Shown here piece by piece: positions 53,282 through 63,176 of a stretch of DNA of 64,000 nt. Position 1 is the first letter of the stretch, and each line of letters starts with the position of its first letter. The DNA is from Aquirickettsiella gammari (GTDB lineage Bacteria; Pseudomonadota; Gammaproteobacteria; Diplorickettsiales; Diplorickettsiaceae), in the NCBI GenBank assembly GCA_963701065.1, contig OY969558.1, positions 930,001 to 994,000 on the forward strand, written 5' to 3'. A program made the position numbers and the translations under genes. The notes under the pieces were generated by a model. It was not told the DNA's origin. It did not search any database and saw nothing but the letters and a program-made list of their open reading frames with translations.

Positions 53282-54607
53282 ATGAATGAAATGCAAATTT
53301 CTGTAGAAAGCGTTGATAGTTTAACTCGACGCTTGAATGTCACTGTTCCTGTAAGTCAGTTAGAACAGAGTAAGCATCAGCGCCTTGTTGAGCTGGCTAA
53401 AAAAACGCGGCTAGATGGATTTCGGCCCGGAAAAGTGCCAATAAGTGTTATAGAAAAGCTCTATGGCAATAGCATATGGCAAGACATAATCGAAAAGTGT
53501 TTACAAACTAGTTTATTGGCTGCTTTAGAACAAAAGGCTTTAAATCCAGCAGGACAGCCCCATATTGAGTTAATAAAAGCAGAGCCGGGCACTGAGCTTA
53601 CTTACACAGCAAGTTTTGAAATTTACCCAGAAATAGAGGCGCCTGAACTAAAGGGTATATGTTTAGAACGGCTCAATGTCGTTATTACAGAAGCAGATTT
53701 AGATAAGGTTTTAGAACAAGTGCGTTCGCAATATGCGGAATGGATTGAGGTCTCGAAAAAAGCTTCTTATGGCTATCAGGTTACATTTGATCTTGTTTTT
53801 TCTGATTCGGAAGAGAAAACCCGTAGGGATTTACAATGGGTTCTGGAAGAAGGCAAAATTCCTGAAGGATTCTCTGCGCTTCTTAATAGTTCTGCTGGGG
53901 AAACCCTTCATGTTTCGTTTCCGAAAGAGCAAGGATCTGATGAACTTCACTTGGCCAAGCTTGAAGTGAAAAAGGTTGCTGAAGTAAAATTGCCTGATTT
54001 AGATAATGCTTTTGCAAAGCGCCTGGATATTAAAGAGGGTACTGTCGAGGCTTTAAGGGATCAAATTAGAAAGCATATGCAGATAGAATTGGATCGGATT
54101 TTGCGTGAAAAGCTAAAAGCTCAGGTTATAGAAAGATTAATGGCTAGGTATGCTGTTGAAAAGTTACCACAGGGGTTGCTTGCTCAAGAGTTTCAGCGTT
54201 TGGAGCAAGATATTCATAAAAAGTATAAGCAACAAGAAGGTAAGGAAAAAATACCTTTATCGGAAATTGAAAAAGCAGATTTAATGCAAACGGCGCGTCG
54301 CCGCGTTAAGTTGGGCTTATTATTTAACGTCCTTATTGAAAAGCATCATTTACAGGTTGATGAAACACGCGTGCAACAACATATTGATCAGTTGGCGAAT
54401 GCTTTTCAATTTGATCAGATGGTGCGAGATAGGTTCTATAAGGATAAAAACATGATGATGGGCATTCGCTCTTCTGTTTTAGAAGAACAAGTGATTGATA
54501 AATTATTAGAAGAAGTAGAATACACCGAAAAAGTAGCCCAGTACGCAGAGGTTATGAATCTCTCCAGGGAAAATCATATAGCCAATACTGAGGGAGCAAC
54601 CGTTTAA
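53282..54607 (+). CDS. tig: Trigger factor
   Basis: Ribosome-bound chaperone. 441 residues: ribosome-binding N-domain with FRPGKVPISVI, a middle PPIase-like domain (about 150-235) and a helical C-domain (about 240-430). The middle domain is poorly conserved: the usual D-F-x-G...F-x-GG core is replaced by FDLVFSDSEEKTRRDLQW, so isomerase activity is doubtful. Upstream of clpP, the common arrangement. Confidence 0.95.
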   Translation: MNEMQISVESVDSLTRRLNVTVPVSQLEQSKHQRLVELAKKTRLDGFRPGKVPISVIEKLYGNSIWQDIIEKCLQTSLLAALEQKALNPAGQPHIELIKAEPGTELTYTASFEIYPEIEAPELKGICLERLNVVITEADLDKVLEQVRSQYAEWIEVSKKASYGYQVTFDLVFSDSEEKTRRDLQWVLEEGKIPEGFSALLNSSAGETLHVSFPKEQGSDELHLAKLEVKKVAEVKLPDLDNAFAKRLDIKEGTVEALRDQIRKHMQIELDRILREKLKAQVIERLMARYAVEKLPQGLLAQEFQRLEQDIHKKYKQQEGKEKIPLSEIEKADLMQTARRRVKLGLLFNVLIEKHHLQVDETRVQQHIDQLANAFQFDQMVRDRFYKDKNMMMGIRSSVLEEQVIDKLLEEVEYTEKVAQYAEVMNLSRENHIANTEGATV

Positions 54608-54690
54608 TTTGTTAACTGCTTAATTTATTTAAAATAACAAGTGTGTTATCCCTTTAGTGTTACCCCAAAAATTTATTTTATATTTAGAGA

Positions 54691-55362
54691 ATGATTATGT
54701 ATCTACCCAGTTTATCGAAGGAAATAAGGAATTCATTGTTAGTCCCTATGGTTGTTGAACAAACAGGCCGAGGTGAAAGAGCATACGATATTTATTCCCG
54801 CTTATTAAAAGATCGTATTATCTTTGTTGTAGGCCCCATTGAAGACCATATGGCCAATTTGATTATAGCCCAAATGCTTTTTTTAGAATCTGAAAACCCA
54901 GATAAAGATATATCGCTTTATATTAACTCCCCCGGCGGTGTAGTGACATCGGGCTTAGCTATTTACGATACCATGCAGTTTATCAAGCCCGATGTTAGTA
55001 CTATGTGTATTGGCCAAGCTGCCAGCGCCGCTGCTTTGCTGTTGTGTGGTGGAAGCAAAGGGAAACGTCATTGTTTACCACATGCGCGTATGATGATCCA
55101 CCAGCCATTAGGGGGCTACCAGGGCCAGGCAACGGATATTGAAATTCATACACGAGAAATGTTGTTAGTTAGAGAGCGGATTAATAATATTATGGCGAAA
55201 CACACAGGGAAAAATTCTGAACAAATTTTGCGTGACACGGATCGTGATAATTTCATGGGAGCGCAACAAGCTATCGATTATGGTTTGATTGACGCCATAT
55301 TAACAATGCGCACAGAAGTGGGGAAAGTTAAAGAATCTTTAGCGACTTCTCCAGTTGATTGA
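54691..55362 (+). CDS. clpP: ATP-dependent Clp protease proteolytic subunit
   Basis: Serine protease barrel. 223 residues; triad S112 (GQAASAAA), H137 (MIHQPLGG) and D186 (RDTDRDNF). Works with ClpX from the next gene, on tmRNA-tagged proteins among others. ATG 54691; a second ATG at 54697 is also possible. Confidence 0.98.
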   Translation: MIMYLPSLSKEIRNSLLVPMVVEQTGRGERAYDIYSRLLKDRIIFVVGPIEDHMANLIIAQMLFLESENPDKDISLYINSPGGVVTSGLAIYDTMQFIKPDVSTMCIGQAASAAALLLCGGSKGKRHCLPHARMMIHQPLGGYQGQATDIEIHTREMLLVRERINNIMAKHTGKNSEQILRDTDRDNFMGAQQAIDYGLIDAILTMRTEVGKVKESLATSPVD

Positions 55363-55432
55363 GAGAGGGGAGTTATGAAACAGGGTTCGATATTTTGTTA
55401 AACATGAATAATAGTTTGTTGAGGTAATAAAT

Positions 55433-56752
55433 ATGAGTAGTTCTATAAACGATAAAACCTCGGGGCCTCTTCACTGTTCATTTTGCGGTAAAGGCCAGGA
55501 TGAAGTGCCAAAGCTAATCGCAGGACCTTCTATTTTTATTTGTAATGAATGCGTGCAGCTTTGTAGTGATATCTTGCAAGAGGAGTTTCAACAAGAAGTT
55601 CCTCGCCAAGAGGGCGGCTTGTCGATTCCTAAACCTGCAGAAATCCATGACGTATTTAATGAATTTGTTATAGGCCAAGAATTTGCAAAAAAAATATTAT
55701 CTGTGGCCGCTTATAATCACTATAAGCGTCTAGAATTAATTAAAAAGGCGCGTCTTCACCCACTTAATGTAAAGGATGATACAGAACTTAGTAAGAGTAA
55801 CGTTTTGCTTATAGGTCCTACTGGAAGTGGTAAAACCCTACTTGCAAAAACCTTAGCACGTTTTTTTAACTTACCATTTGCTATTGCAGACGCAACCACA
55901 CTCACTGAAGCGGGTTATGTCGGTGACGATGTGGAGAATATTCTACAAAAGTTACTGCAAGCGGCTAATGGCAATATTGAAAAGGCGCAATTAGGGATTA
56001 TTTATATTGATGAAATTGATAAGATTAGCCGCCGCGCCGAAAATCCTTCTATTACACGCGATGTTTCGGGAGAAGGAGTGCAACAAGGTTTACTTAAATT
56101 GCTTGAAGGGACTATTGCGTCTGTTCCCCTACAAGGTGGGCGTAAGCACCCTAACCAAGAAACCGTGCAAATAGATACGACTAACATTCTGTTTATCTGT
56201 GGCGGTACTTTCTCAGGCTTAGAAAAAATTATTCGCGAACGTACTGAGAAAACTGGAATTGGTTTTTCTGCCGATGTACGTAGTAAGGGCGATAAAAGAA
56301 ATTTAACTACATTATTAAATCGGCTTGAATCAGAAGATTTGATTAAATATGGAATTATTCCTGAGTTAATAGGCCGTCTTCCTGTTATTGCTACGTTAGA
56401 AGAACTTGATGAAAAGATGCTGATTCAAATTTTAAAAGAACCTAAAAATGCCCTGATTAAGCAATACTTTAAATTGTTTAAAATGGATAACGTAGACTTA
56501 GAGTTTCGTGAAGACGCCTTACAGATGATCGCACGAAAAGCTCTAGATCGGAAAACAGGGGCTAGAGGCTTACGTGCAATTTTAGAAAGTGTATTATTAG
56601 ATACTATGTATGAGTTACCTTCGATGCAAAACGTAAATAAAATTGTTGTTGAAGCGGGCACTGTAAATAAGGGCGCTAAACCCTTAGTAATTTACAAACA
56701 AGAAAAAGAGATCGAATTAGATAATAAAGAAATAGCAGCGGGTAGCGAGTAA
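55433..56752 (+). CDS. clpX: ATP-dependent Clp protease unfoldase ClpX
   Basis: AAA+ unfoldase for ClpP. 439 residues: zinc-binding domain with CSFCGKGQ and ICNECVQLC, Walker A GPTGSGKTLLAK, Walker B IIYIDEIDKI, pore loop GYVGDDVEN, and the IGF-type ClpP loop region. Binds the SspB tail and the tag ending in AA. Confidence 0.98.
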   Translation: MSSSINDKTSGPLHCSFCGKGQDEVPKLIAGPSIFICNECVQLCSDILQEEFQQEVPRQEGGLSIPKPAEIHDVFNEFVIGQEFAKKILSVAAYNHYKRLELIKKARLHPLNVKDDTELSKSNVLLIGPTGSGKTLLAKTLARFFNLPFAIADATTLTEAGYVGDDVENILQKLLQAANGNIEKAQLGIIYIDEIDKISRRAENPSITRDVSGEGVQQGLLKLLEGTIASVPLQGGRKHPNQETVQIDTTNILFICGGTFSGLEKIIRERTEKTGIGFSADVRSKGDKRNLTTLLNRLESEDLIKYGIIPELIGRLPVIATLEELDEKMLIQILKEPKNALIKQYFKLFKMDNVDLEFREDALQMIARKALDRKTGARGLRAILESVLLDTMYELPSMQNVNKIVVEAGTVNKGAKPLVIYKQEKEIELDNKEIAAGSE

Positions 56753-56772
56753 ATCTTTCAAGGGTTGAATTT

Positions 56773-59256
56773 ATGGTAAAGCAACTAATGGGCGAGGCAA
56801 CAAGCTCTAAATCTTCAGAGAAGCTTCCACTACTCCCCTTGCGGGATGTTGTTGTTTATCCCCATATGGTGATCCCACTTTTTGTCGGTCGAAAGCAATC
56901 TATTAAGTCCTTAGAAGCGGCAATGGCTGGGCCCGCGGATAAAAAAATTCTATTAATTGCGCAAAAGAATCCAGCTGAAGATAGCCCTACTATTGAAGAT
57001 TTTTATCAAGTTGGCACAGTAGCTACTATTTTACAGTTGTTAAAGCTACCGGACGGAACGGTTAAGGTGCTTGTTGAAGGTTCCCAGCGAGGTCAAGTTA
57101 AGCAATTTTTTCAAGAAAAGGATTATATTGCTGCAGAGATAGAAATAGTAGGGATACCTGCTGTTGAACTTGATCAAGAGATTGAGGTTTTAACGCGGAC
57201 CATTTTGAGCCAATTTGAACAATATGTTAAGTTAAATAAAAAAATTCCCTTAGAAATTTTGAGTACTTTATCGAGTATTGATAATCCAGGTCGATTGGCT
57301 GACATGATTGCAGCGCACTTGACACTAAGAATTCAAGAAAAGCAAGAAATACTTGAAACCTTTCCCCTAAAAGCGCGTTTAGAAAGATTATTAGCTTTTC
57401 TTGAAAGTGAAATTGATCTATTGCAGATACAAAAACGGATTCGTGGGCGCGTAAAAAAACAAATGGAAAGAAGCCAACGTGAATATTATTTGAATGAGCA
57501 GGTTAAAGCGATTCAAAAAGAATTGGGTGAGTCGCAAGGTGTTCCAAACGAACTAGATGACCTTGCTAAACGTATCGAAAAAGCAAAGATGCCAAAAGAA
57601 GTGAAGGATAAAGCACTTTCTGAATTAAATAAATTAAAATCTATGTCGCCTATGGCAGCAGAAGCGACAGTTAGTCGAAATTATTTAGATTGGATTTTAT
57701 CGCTTCCTTGGAATAAACGTAGCAAGGTTTGTTACGATCTCGACAAAGCACAAAAAGTGCTACAAGAAGCGCATTATGGTTTGGAAAAAGTCAAAGAACG
57801 TATTATTGAATTTTTAGCGGTTCATCAACGCGTCAAAAAATTAAAAGGCCCTATTTTATGTTTAGTAGGACCACCCGGTGTTGGTAAAACCTCGTTAGGA
57901 CAATCCATTGCAGAAGCAATAGGGCGTGAATTTGTCCGTATGTCTTTAGGAGGGGTTCGTGATGAAGCGGAAATTAGAGGCCATCGACGTACCTATATTG
58001 GTTCGATGCCAGGTCGAATCATGCAAAAAATGGCTAAAATAGGCGTAAAAAATCCTTTGTTTATGTTAGATGAAATCGATAAGATGGCAATGGATTTTAG
58101 AGGTGATCCAGCAGCGGCATTACTTGAAGTATTAGATCCGGAACAAAATCATGCTTTTGATGACCACTATTTAGAAGTCAGTTATGATTTATCGGAAGTT
58201 TTATTTATTGCAACCGCTAACACCTTAAACATACCGCCTGCATTATTAGATCGTATGGAAGTAATTCGTATTCCAGGTTATACCGAAGATGAAAAAGTGA
58301 ATATTGCAAAACAACATTTGCTCCCCAAACAATTACAGCAAAATGGTTTAAAGATTAGTTCGAAAAATAAAGAGTTAATTTTAGCGGAAACGGCACTACA
58401 AGATATTATTCGTTATTATACGCGTGAAGCGGGGGTTCGTAGTCTTGAGCGAGAGATTGCTAAAATTTGTCGAAAAGTGGTAACGGAAATAGCCCGTAAG
58501 CCGAGTTTAAAGTCAGTTACCGTAACAAGCCATAATTTGGAGAAATATCTGGGTGTGAGGCGTTTTCGTTATGGTTTAGTCGAGCAACACGATCAGATTG
58601 GACAAGTGAGTGGTTTGGCGTGGACGGAAGTTGGCGGCGATTTATTGACCATTGAGGCGGCTGCTGTGCCTGGAAAAGGTAAAACCAGTTATACCGGTCA
58701 TTTAGGTGAAGTGATGCAAGAGTCAATTCAGGCTGCATTAACCGTTGTTCGGAGCCGGGCTGAAGTTTTGGGTATTCCGATCGATTTTTACGAGAAAAAA
58801 GATATTCATGTTCATGTTCCTGAAGGTGCGACGCCTAAAGATGGCCCTAGTGCTGGGATTGGTATGTGTACTGCTCTTGTTTCTGCGATTACTCGAGTGC
58901 CAGTGCGTGCAGATGTAGCTATGACAGGGGAAATTACTTTGCGTGGAGAAGTCTTGCCAATTGGCGGCTTAAAAGAAAAATTATTAGCGGCACATCGTGG
59001 AGGTATTCGAGAGGTTATTATTCCTGAAGAAAATAAGCGAGATCTCAAGGAAATTCCAAAAAATATCAAAGAAGGGCTAATAATTCACCCTGTTCGTTGG
59101 ATAGATCAAGTCCTTGATATTGCTTTGCAACATCCAAAAAAAATGACAGCGAAGTCTTCTAATGTTAGAACAAAGCGTGAAAAAAAGATCCCAGCGACTA
59201 TTAAATTAGTTAATAAAAGAAATCAACCGAACAATTCTACAACAAATACTCGCTAA
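56773..59256 (+). CDS. lon: ATP-dependent protease La (Lon)
   Basis: Degrades misfolded and regulatory proteins. 827 residues: N-terminal LON domain, AAA+ domain with GPPGVGKTSLGQ and FMLDEIDKM, and C-terminal protease with catalytic S693 (DGPSAGIGM) and K736 (GGLKEKLLAA). The tail beyond 800 is basic and unrelated to E. coli. Twenty bases after clpX. Confidence 0.98.
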   Translation: MVKQLMGEATSSKSSEKLPLLPLRDVVVYPHMVIPLFVGRKQSIKSLEAAMAGPADKKILLIAQKNPAEDSPTIEDFYQVGTVATILQLLKLPDGTVKVLVEGSQRGQVKQFFQEKDYIAAEIEIVGIPAVELDQEIEVLTRTILSQFEQYVKLNKKIPLEILSTLSSIDNPGRLADMIAAHLTLRIQEKQEILETFPLKARLERLLAFLESEIDLLQIQKRIRGRVKKQMERSQREYYLNEQVKAIQKELGESQGVPNELDDLAKRIEKAKMPKEVKDKALSELNKLKSMSPMAAEATVSRNYLDWILSLPWNKRSKVCYDLDKAQKVLQEAHYGLEKVKERIIEFLAVHQRVKKLKGPILCLVGPPGVGKTSLGQSIAEAIGREFVRMSLGGVRDEAEIRGHRRTYIGSMPGRIMQKMAKIGVKNPLFMLDEIDKMAMDFRGDPAAALLEVLDPEQNHAFDDHYLEVSYDLSEVLFIATANTLNIPPALLDRMEVIRIPGYTEDEKVNIAKQHLLPKQLQQNGLKISSKNKELILAETALQDIIRYYTREAGVRSLEREIAKICRKVVTEIARKPSLKSVTVTSHNLEKYLGVRRFRYGLVEQHDQIGQVSGLAWTEVGGDLLTIEAAAVPGKGKTSYTGHLGEVMQESIQAALTVVRSRAEVLGIPIDFYEKKDIHVHVPEGATPKDGPSAGIGMCTALVSAITRVPVRADVAMTGEITLRGEVLPIGGLKEKLLAAHRGGIREVIIPEENKRDLKEIPKNIKEGLIIHPVRWIDQVLDIALQHPKKMTAKSSNVRTKREKKIPATIKLVNKRNQPNNSTTNTR

Positions 59257-59272
59257 CATATCTTTTCTTCCC

Positions 59273-59302
59273 TTGACAGAGGATTCACGCTATTGATATA
59301 AA
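59273..59302 (+). promoter_or_regulatory. Promoter of hupB
   Basis: TTGACA (perfect -35, 59273-59278) and TATAAA (5 of 6, 59297-59302) with an 18-base spacer, 80 bases before hupB. Confidence 0.6.
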
Positions 59303-59382
59303 CGGTTTCACTTAATGTCTATATAGCGAGACTCTTTTTTCATTTAAAGGTATGAGCTTAATTTTTACTGTTGTGAGGGTAT

Positions 59383-59658
59383 ATGAATAAATCAGATTTG
59401 GTCGATGTTATTGTAGAGGCAGCACAGGTTCCAAAAACTATTGCTGGAAAGACTTTAGAAAATATTTTAGAAGCTGTTACTAAGGCTTTATGTAAAGGGG
59501 AAGACGTTACTTTAGTAGGGTTCGGTACATTTTGTGTTCGCGATCGAAAAGCACGTGCTGGACGTAATCCTAAGACAGGAGAGCCTTTACACATTGCCGC
59601 TAGTAAAGTTGCTGCTTTTAAAGCAGGAAAATTATTAAAGGATGCCGTGCAAAAATAG
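59383..59658 (+). CDS. hupB: DNA-binding protein HU-beta
   Basis: Nucleoid protein, 91 residues. MNKSDLVDVIVEAAQVPKTIA and VTLVGFGTF, then the DNA-binding arm GRNPKTGEPLHIAASKVAAFKAGK. Standard place after lon. Confidence 0.97.
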   Translation: MNKSDLVDVIVEAAQVPKTIAGKTLENILEAVTKALCKGEDVTLVGFGTFCVRDRKARAGRNPKTGEPLHIAASKVAAFKAGKLLKDAVQK

Positions 59659-59703
59659 TAGCAATATCGTTTAAATAAGTTTAGAATGACGTCCCTTTCG
59701 ATA

Positions 59704-59779
59704 GGGTGCTTAGCTCAGTTGGTAGAGCATCGCCCTTACAAGGCGAGGGTCGTAGGTTCGATCCCTACAGCACCCACCA
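59704..59779 (+). tRNA. tRNA-Val (TAC)
   Basis: Acceptor GGGTGCT/AGCACCC, anticodon stem CGCCC.TTACAAG.GCGAG region with anticodon TAC, T arm GTAGG/CCTAC, CCA encoded. 76 nt. Confidence 0.95.
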
Positions 59780-59789
59780 TAATATTGCA

Positions 59790-59866
59790 GGAGTGGTAGT
59801 TCAGTTGGTTAGAATACCGGCCTGTCACGCCGGGGGTCGCGGGTTCGAGTCCCGTCCACTCCGCCA
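59790..59866 (+). tRNA. tRNA-Asp (GTC)
   Basis: Acceptor GGAGTGG/CCACTCC, anticodon loop CTGTCAC in stem CCGGC/GCCGG (anticodon GTC), T arm GCGGG/CCCGT, CCA encoded. 77 nt, ten bases after tRNA-Val; likely one transcript. Confidence 0.95.
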
Positions 59867-59999
59867 GTTTGTTTAAATCTAGTCAATGAAAAATAGTAGG
59901 AGAACAGCATTTTTCGCAGAATATTGTAGTAATTCTTACCAGGCAAAAAGAAAAGTGTATAGATATCCTTTCGGACTCCCCAATTAAATTTTCTTTAAT

Positions 60000-61478
60000 A
60001 TGTTGCAATCTATCCGTGATAAAGCACAAGGTTGGATAACTAGTACGGTTATTGGGTTATTAATCGTTATTTTTGCTTTATGGGGTATCCACGGTTATTT
60101 AGAGCTTAATATTGGAAAAGAAAATAAGGTAGTTGCTAGCGTAGTGGGGCAATCATTGTTACAAAGTGATTTTGATAAGGCGTACCAACGTGTTTATCAG
60201 CAGGCTCGAGAACGCTTAGGTGGAAAATTTGTCAATAACGAAAAAATGGCGAAGCAACTAAGGTTGCAAACGATACAACAATGGGAAGAGACACAGGTTC
60301 TAGCGCAGGCTGCTTTACAAGCAAAATATCGAATTAGCCAGACGTTGATAGATTCTGTTTTATTAAATATTCCTGTGTTTCAATCTGCAGGTCGTTTTTC
60401 TGCGCAGCATTTTTATGATGTGTTAAATACTCTAAATTATACCAAGTTTCAATTTCTAGCTGATTTAAAAAAATTAATTTTAATTAATCAAGTGCAAGAA
60501 GGTATAATACAAAGCGCTTTTGCTTTGCCCGGAGATATTAATAAGTCTATTAATTTTATCAATCAAAAAAGAGACTTTGCTTATCTCATTATCCCTTACT
60601 CCAACTTTTTAGCTGAACAGTTCTCCATCCCTGACTCCCAAGCTTTGGCTTATTATCAGCAAAATAAACATGATTTTGCACAAGCAGAACAGGTCAGCAT
60701 TGAATATATCGAACTTTTATTAGCTAAAGAAGAAAAGGATGGTAAAAATTTTGCAGAAGCTAGAAATAACCTAGCTAATTTATCCTATACGCATCCCGAT
60801 TCTTTAGATTTTGTAGCTAATAAATTAGGTTTATCTATTCAATCAATACCATTCTTTGATAAAACTGGCGGAAAAGAAGCATTGACTAAAAATCCAAAAA
60901 TCATTGCTGCGGCATTTAGCCAAGATGTTTTACAAGGTAATAATAGCCCTATTATTGATATAAATGCAGATAGAGCCATTGTTTTACGTGTTAAACAGCA
61001 TAAATTTCCAGCCACCCAGCCTTTCCCGGATGTGCGTGAAAAAATTAAAAAAGTTTTAGGTAAGCAAATGGCTATAGCTAAAACACAAGCATACGGAGAG
61101 GGCTTATTCAGAAAATTAATGGAAGATAGCTCTTATGTCGGCAATATAGGTAAAAAAAGTTTAAGCTGGCAAGTTGTTAAGCGGGCAAGTCGTTATAGCG
61201 ATCAATTGAATGCTGCCATATTGAATGTGGCATTTAAATTAGTTCCATCTAACAAAAAGAGTACTGCTTCTCCCTCTTTATTGGGTTTTGCTTTGGAAAA
61301 TGGGGATTATGCGTTAGTTAGGTTAATTACTGTACACGAGGATGAAGCTAATAAAGTCTTAATGGCTCAAAAACAGAAATTTTATCGTGAAAAATTGGCT
61401 AAGGATTTTGGTCAGTTAGACTATAGACTTTATACCCAAGCCCTGCTTAAAAAAGCCAAATTAGTCATTAGCCGTTAG
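60000..61478 (+). CDS. ppiD: PpiD-like periplasmic folding factor lacking the parvulin domain
   Basis: Membrane-anchored chaperone near the Sec translocon. 492 residues against 623 in E. coli. N-terminus MLQSIRDKAQGWITSTVIGLL-type anchor (span about 15-32), SurA-like helical domain (about 40-215), then directly the distal domains with DRAIVLRVKQHKFPATQPFPDVRE (about 323-346). The parvulin prolyl-isomerase domain expected at about 265-355 in E. coli is not there; no isomerase motif is visible. Family assignment is firm from both flanks. Confidence 0.9.
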   Translation: MLQSIRDKAQGWITSTVIGLLIVIFALWGIHGYLELNIGKENKVVASVVGQSLLQSDFDKAYQRVYQQARERLGGKFVNNEKMAKQLRLQTIQQWEETQVLAQAALQAKYRISQTLIDSVLLNIPVFQSAGRFSAQHFYDVLNTLNYTKFQFLADLKKLILINQVQEGIIQSAFALPGDINKSINFINQKRDFAYLIIPYSNFLAEQFSIPDSQALAYYQQNKHDFAQAEQVSIEYIELLLAKEEKDGKNFAEARNNLANLSYTHPDSLDFVANKLGLSIQSIPFFDKTGGKEALTKNPKIIAAAFSQDVLQGNNSPIIDINADRAIVLRVKQHKFPATQPFPDVREKIKKVLGKQMAIAKTQAYGEGLFRKLMEDSSYVGNIGKKSLSWQVVKRASRYSDQLNAAILNVAFKLVPSNKKSTASPSLLGFALENGDYALVRLITVHEDEANKVLMAQKQKFYREKLAKDFGQLDYRLYTQALLKKAKLVISR

Positions 61479-61517
61479 ATTTTTTATCTGAACACCAATA
61501 CAATTGACAAGCTAAAC

Positions 61518-62228
61518 CTATTCAACTTCAGCTTGTCTAATAGAAAGATAGTAATCGAGTAATATTAAATCATCTTTATCAGTTATTTTGATATTATCCG
61601 AGCGCCCGGCTACTATTTTAGCGTGTTGCCCTAGCAGTTCAATCGCATTGGCTTCATCGGTGATGAATTGATTTTTTTTTATAACAGAATCAAGTGCGTT
61701 AACAAGCCAGTGATAGCGAAACATCTGAGGGGTTAACGCCTGCCATACTTTCTTTCGATCTAATGTTTTGAGTATCTGCTTATCGTCAAAATATTTAACC
61801 GTATTTTTTAAAGGATTAGCCAAAAATCCGCCTATTGGATGGTCGGCTATGTCATTAATGAGTTTATTAATGTCACTGTGCTGCAAAAGAGGACGTACTG
61901 CATCGTGTACAAGAATCCAGTCATTTTTTTTCGCAAGAGTTTTTAAGGCTAATAAAGCGTTAAATACAGAATGGCAGCGTTCTTTTCCTCCGTAAACAGT
62001 GCGTAAATGAGGATGCTTCAGTTGTAAGGCAGGCCAATATTTATCCTCTTTATTGAGTGCTACAATACACTTTTTAAATTTTTCATAGCTCAGTAAAGTA
62101 GTTAAGGTATATTCAATTATTTTTTTGCCTCTAAGTGATAGGTATTGCTTAGGCGTATCAGTTTGCATACGCGTCCCAGTGCCTGCCGCAGGCACTATCA
62201 CAAAATAATTAACAGTTGAATGTTTCAT
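61518..62228 (-). CDS. ispD: 2-C-methyl-D-erythritol 4-phosphate cytidylyltransferase
   Basis: Third step of the MEP isoprenoid pathway. 236 residues: FVIVPAAGTGTRMQTDTPKQYL binds CTP, WILVHDAVRPLL and LQALTPQMFR-type region (VWQALTPQMFRY) are family motifs. No ispF follows, unlike many relatives. Convergent with ppiD. Confidence 0.95.
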   Translation of the reverse strand: MKHSTVNYFVIVPAAGTGTRMQTDTPKQYLSLRGKKIIEYTLTTLLSYEKFKKCIVALNKEDKYWPALQLKHPHLRTVYGGKERCHSVFNALLALKTLAKKNDWILVHDAVRPLLQHSDINKLINDIADHPIGGFLANPLKNTVKYFDDKQILKTLDRKKVWQALTPQMFRYHWLVNALDSVIKKNQFITDEANAIELLGQHAKIVAGRSDNIKITDKDDLILLDYYLSIRQAEVE

Positions 62229-62344
62229 TTAACTTATCGATATATGTTTGTCATAGTTTGTCTATGCCTACTACCTGATAGGAAGTATATCCCGCTATTT
62301 TTAAAATTTTCGCATTTTTATTAACAAGCGGTATACTGCAGCTT

Positions 62345-63145
62345 ATGAGTTTTTTACTTAGCGATGTAGTATCTCTTGCCAAACGAGCCGGGAACCAGGT
62401 CCTTACTATTTACCGCAGTGGTTTTACTGTTGAATTTAAAGCGGATAAATCCCCGCTAACGGCTGCTGATTTAGCCTCCCATTATTGTATTTGTCAAGGA
62501 TTACAGCGCTTAACACCTGATTTACCGATTATTTCAGAAGAATCAACGCCTATTTCTTTTCAAGAACGTCGATTATGGCCACGGTACTGGCTGATTGACC
62601 CTTTGGATGGAACCAAAGAATTTTTGAAAAAAAATGATGAATTTACCATTAATATTGCGTTAATTGATCAACATAAACCAATTTTGGGGGTTATTTTTGC
62701 CCCAGCGTTGGATGTTTGTTATCTTGCTGAAAATACCAAAGGAGCTTTCAAGCAAATAGCACAAAACCGTCCACAACCATTGCATAGCCGTGCTTGGGAA
62801 GAAGGTTCCACTATAACAGCGGCGGTCAGCCGTCGACATGGAATGAATGCGTTAAAAATTTTTTTAGCTCAATTTGAGCACTTAAATTTATTGCATTGTG
62901 GAAGCGCTTTAAAGTTTTGTTTTCTAGCAGAAGGTCTTGCGGATATTTATCCGCGTTTTTCACCTACATTTGAATGGGACACAGCAGCTGGCCAGTGCAT
63001 TCTTGAGCAAGCAGGGGGAGCAATTATTGATTATAAAGGCAAGCCATTACGCTATAATATGTCGTCTTCTTTACAAAAGATAGCTTTTTTAGCAGTAGCC
63101 GATAAATCCCACTGTTGGTTAAATTATTTAAAGGCATCGATCTGA
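62345..63145 (+). CDS. cysQ: 3'(2'),5'-bisphosphate nucleotidase CysQ
   Basis: Inositol-monophosphatase-fold enzyme hydrolysing 3'-phosphoadenosine 5'-phosphate. 266 residues: metal motifs ISEES (near 60), IDPLDGTKEFLKKNDEFTINIAL and WDTAAGQCILEQAGG. Ordinary CysQ pattern. Upstream region 62229-62344 is divergent with ispD. Confidence 0.94.
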   Translation: MSFLLSDVVSLAKRAGNQVLTIYRSGFTVEFKADKSPLTAADLASHYCICQGLQRLTPDLPIISEESTPISFQERRLWPRYWLIDPLDGTKEFLKKNDEFTINIALIDQHKPILGVIFAPALDVCYLAENTKGAFKQIAQNRPQPLHSRAWEEGSTITAAVSRRHGMNALKIFLAQFEHLNLLHCGSALKFCFLAEGLADIYPRFSPTFEWDTAAGQCILEQAGGAIIDYKGKPLRYNMSSSLQKIAFLAVADKSHCWLNYLKASI

Positions 63146-63176
63146 GAAATAAAATATTAGTTTTATAGGAATATAT

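Noticed and set aside
54630..54650. ATAAC...GTTAT hairpin after tig as a terminator
   Set aside because: Short AT-rich stem with no following T run; clpP begins soon after.
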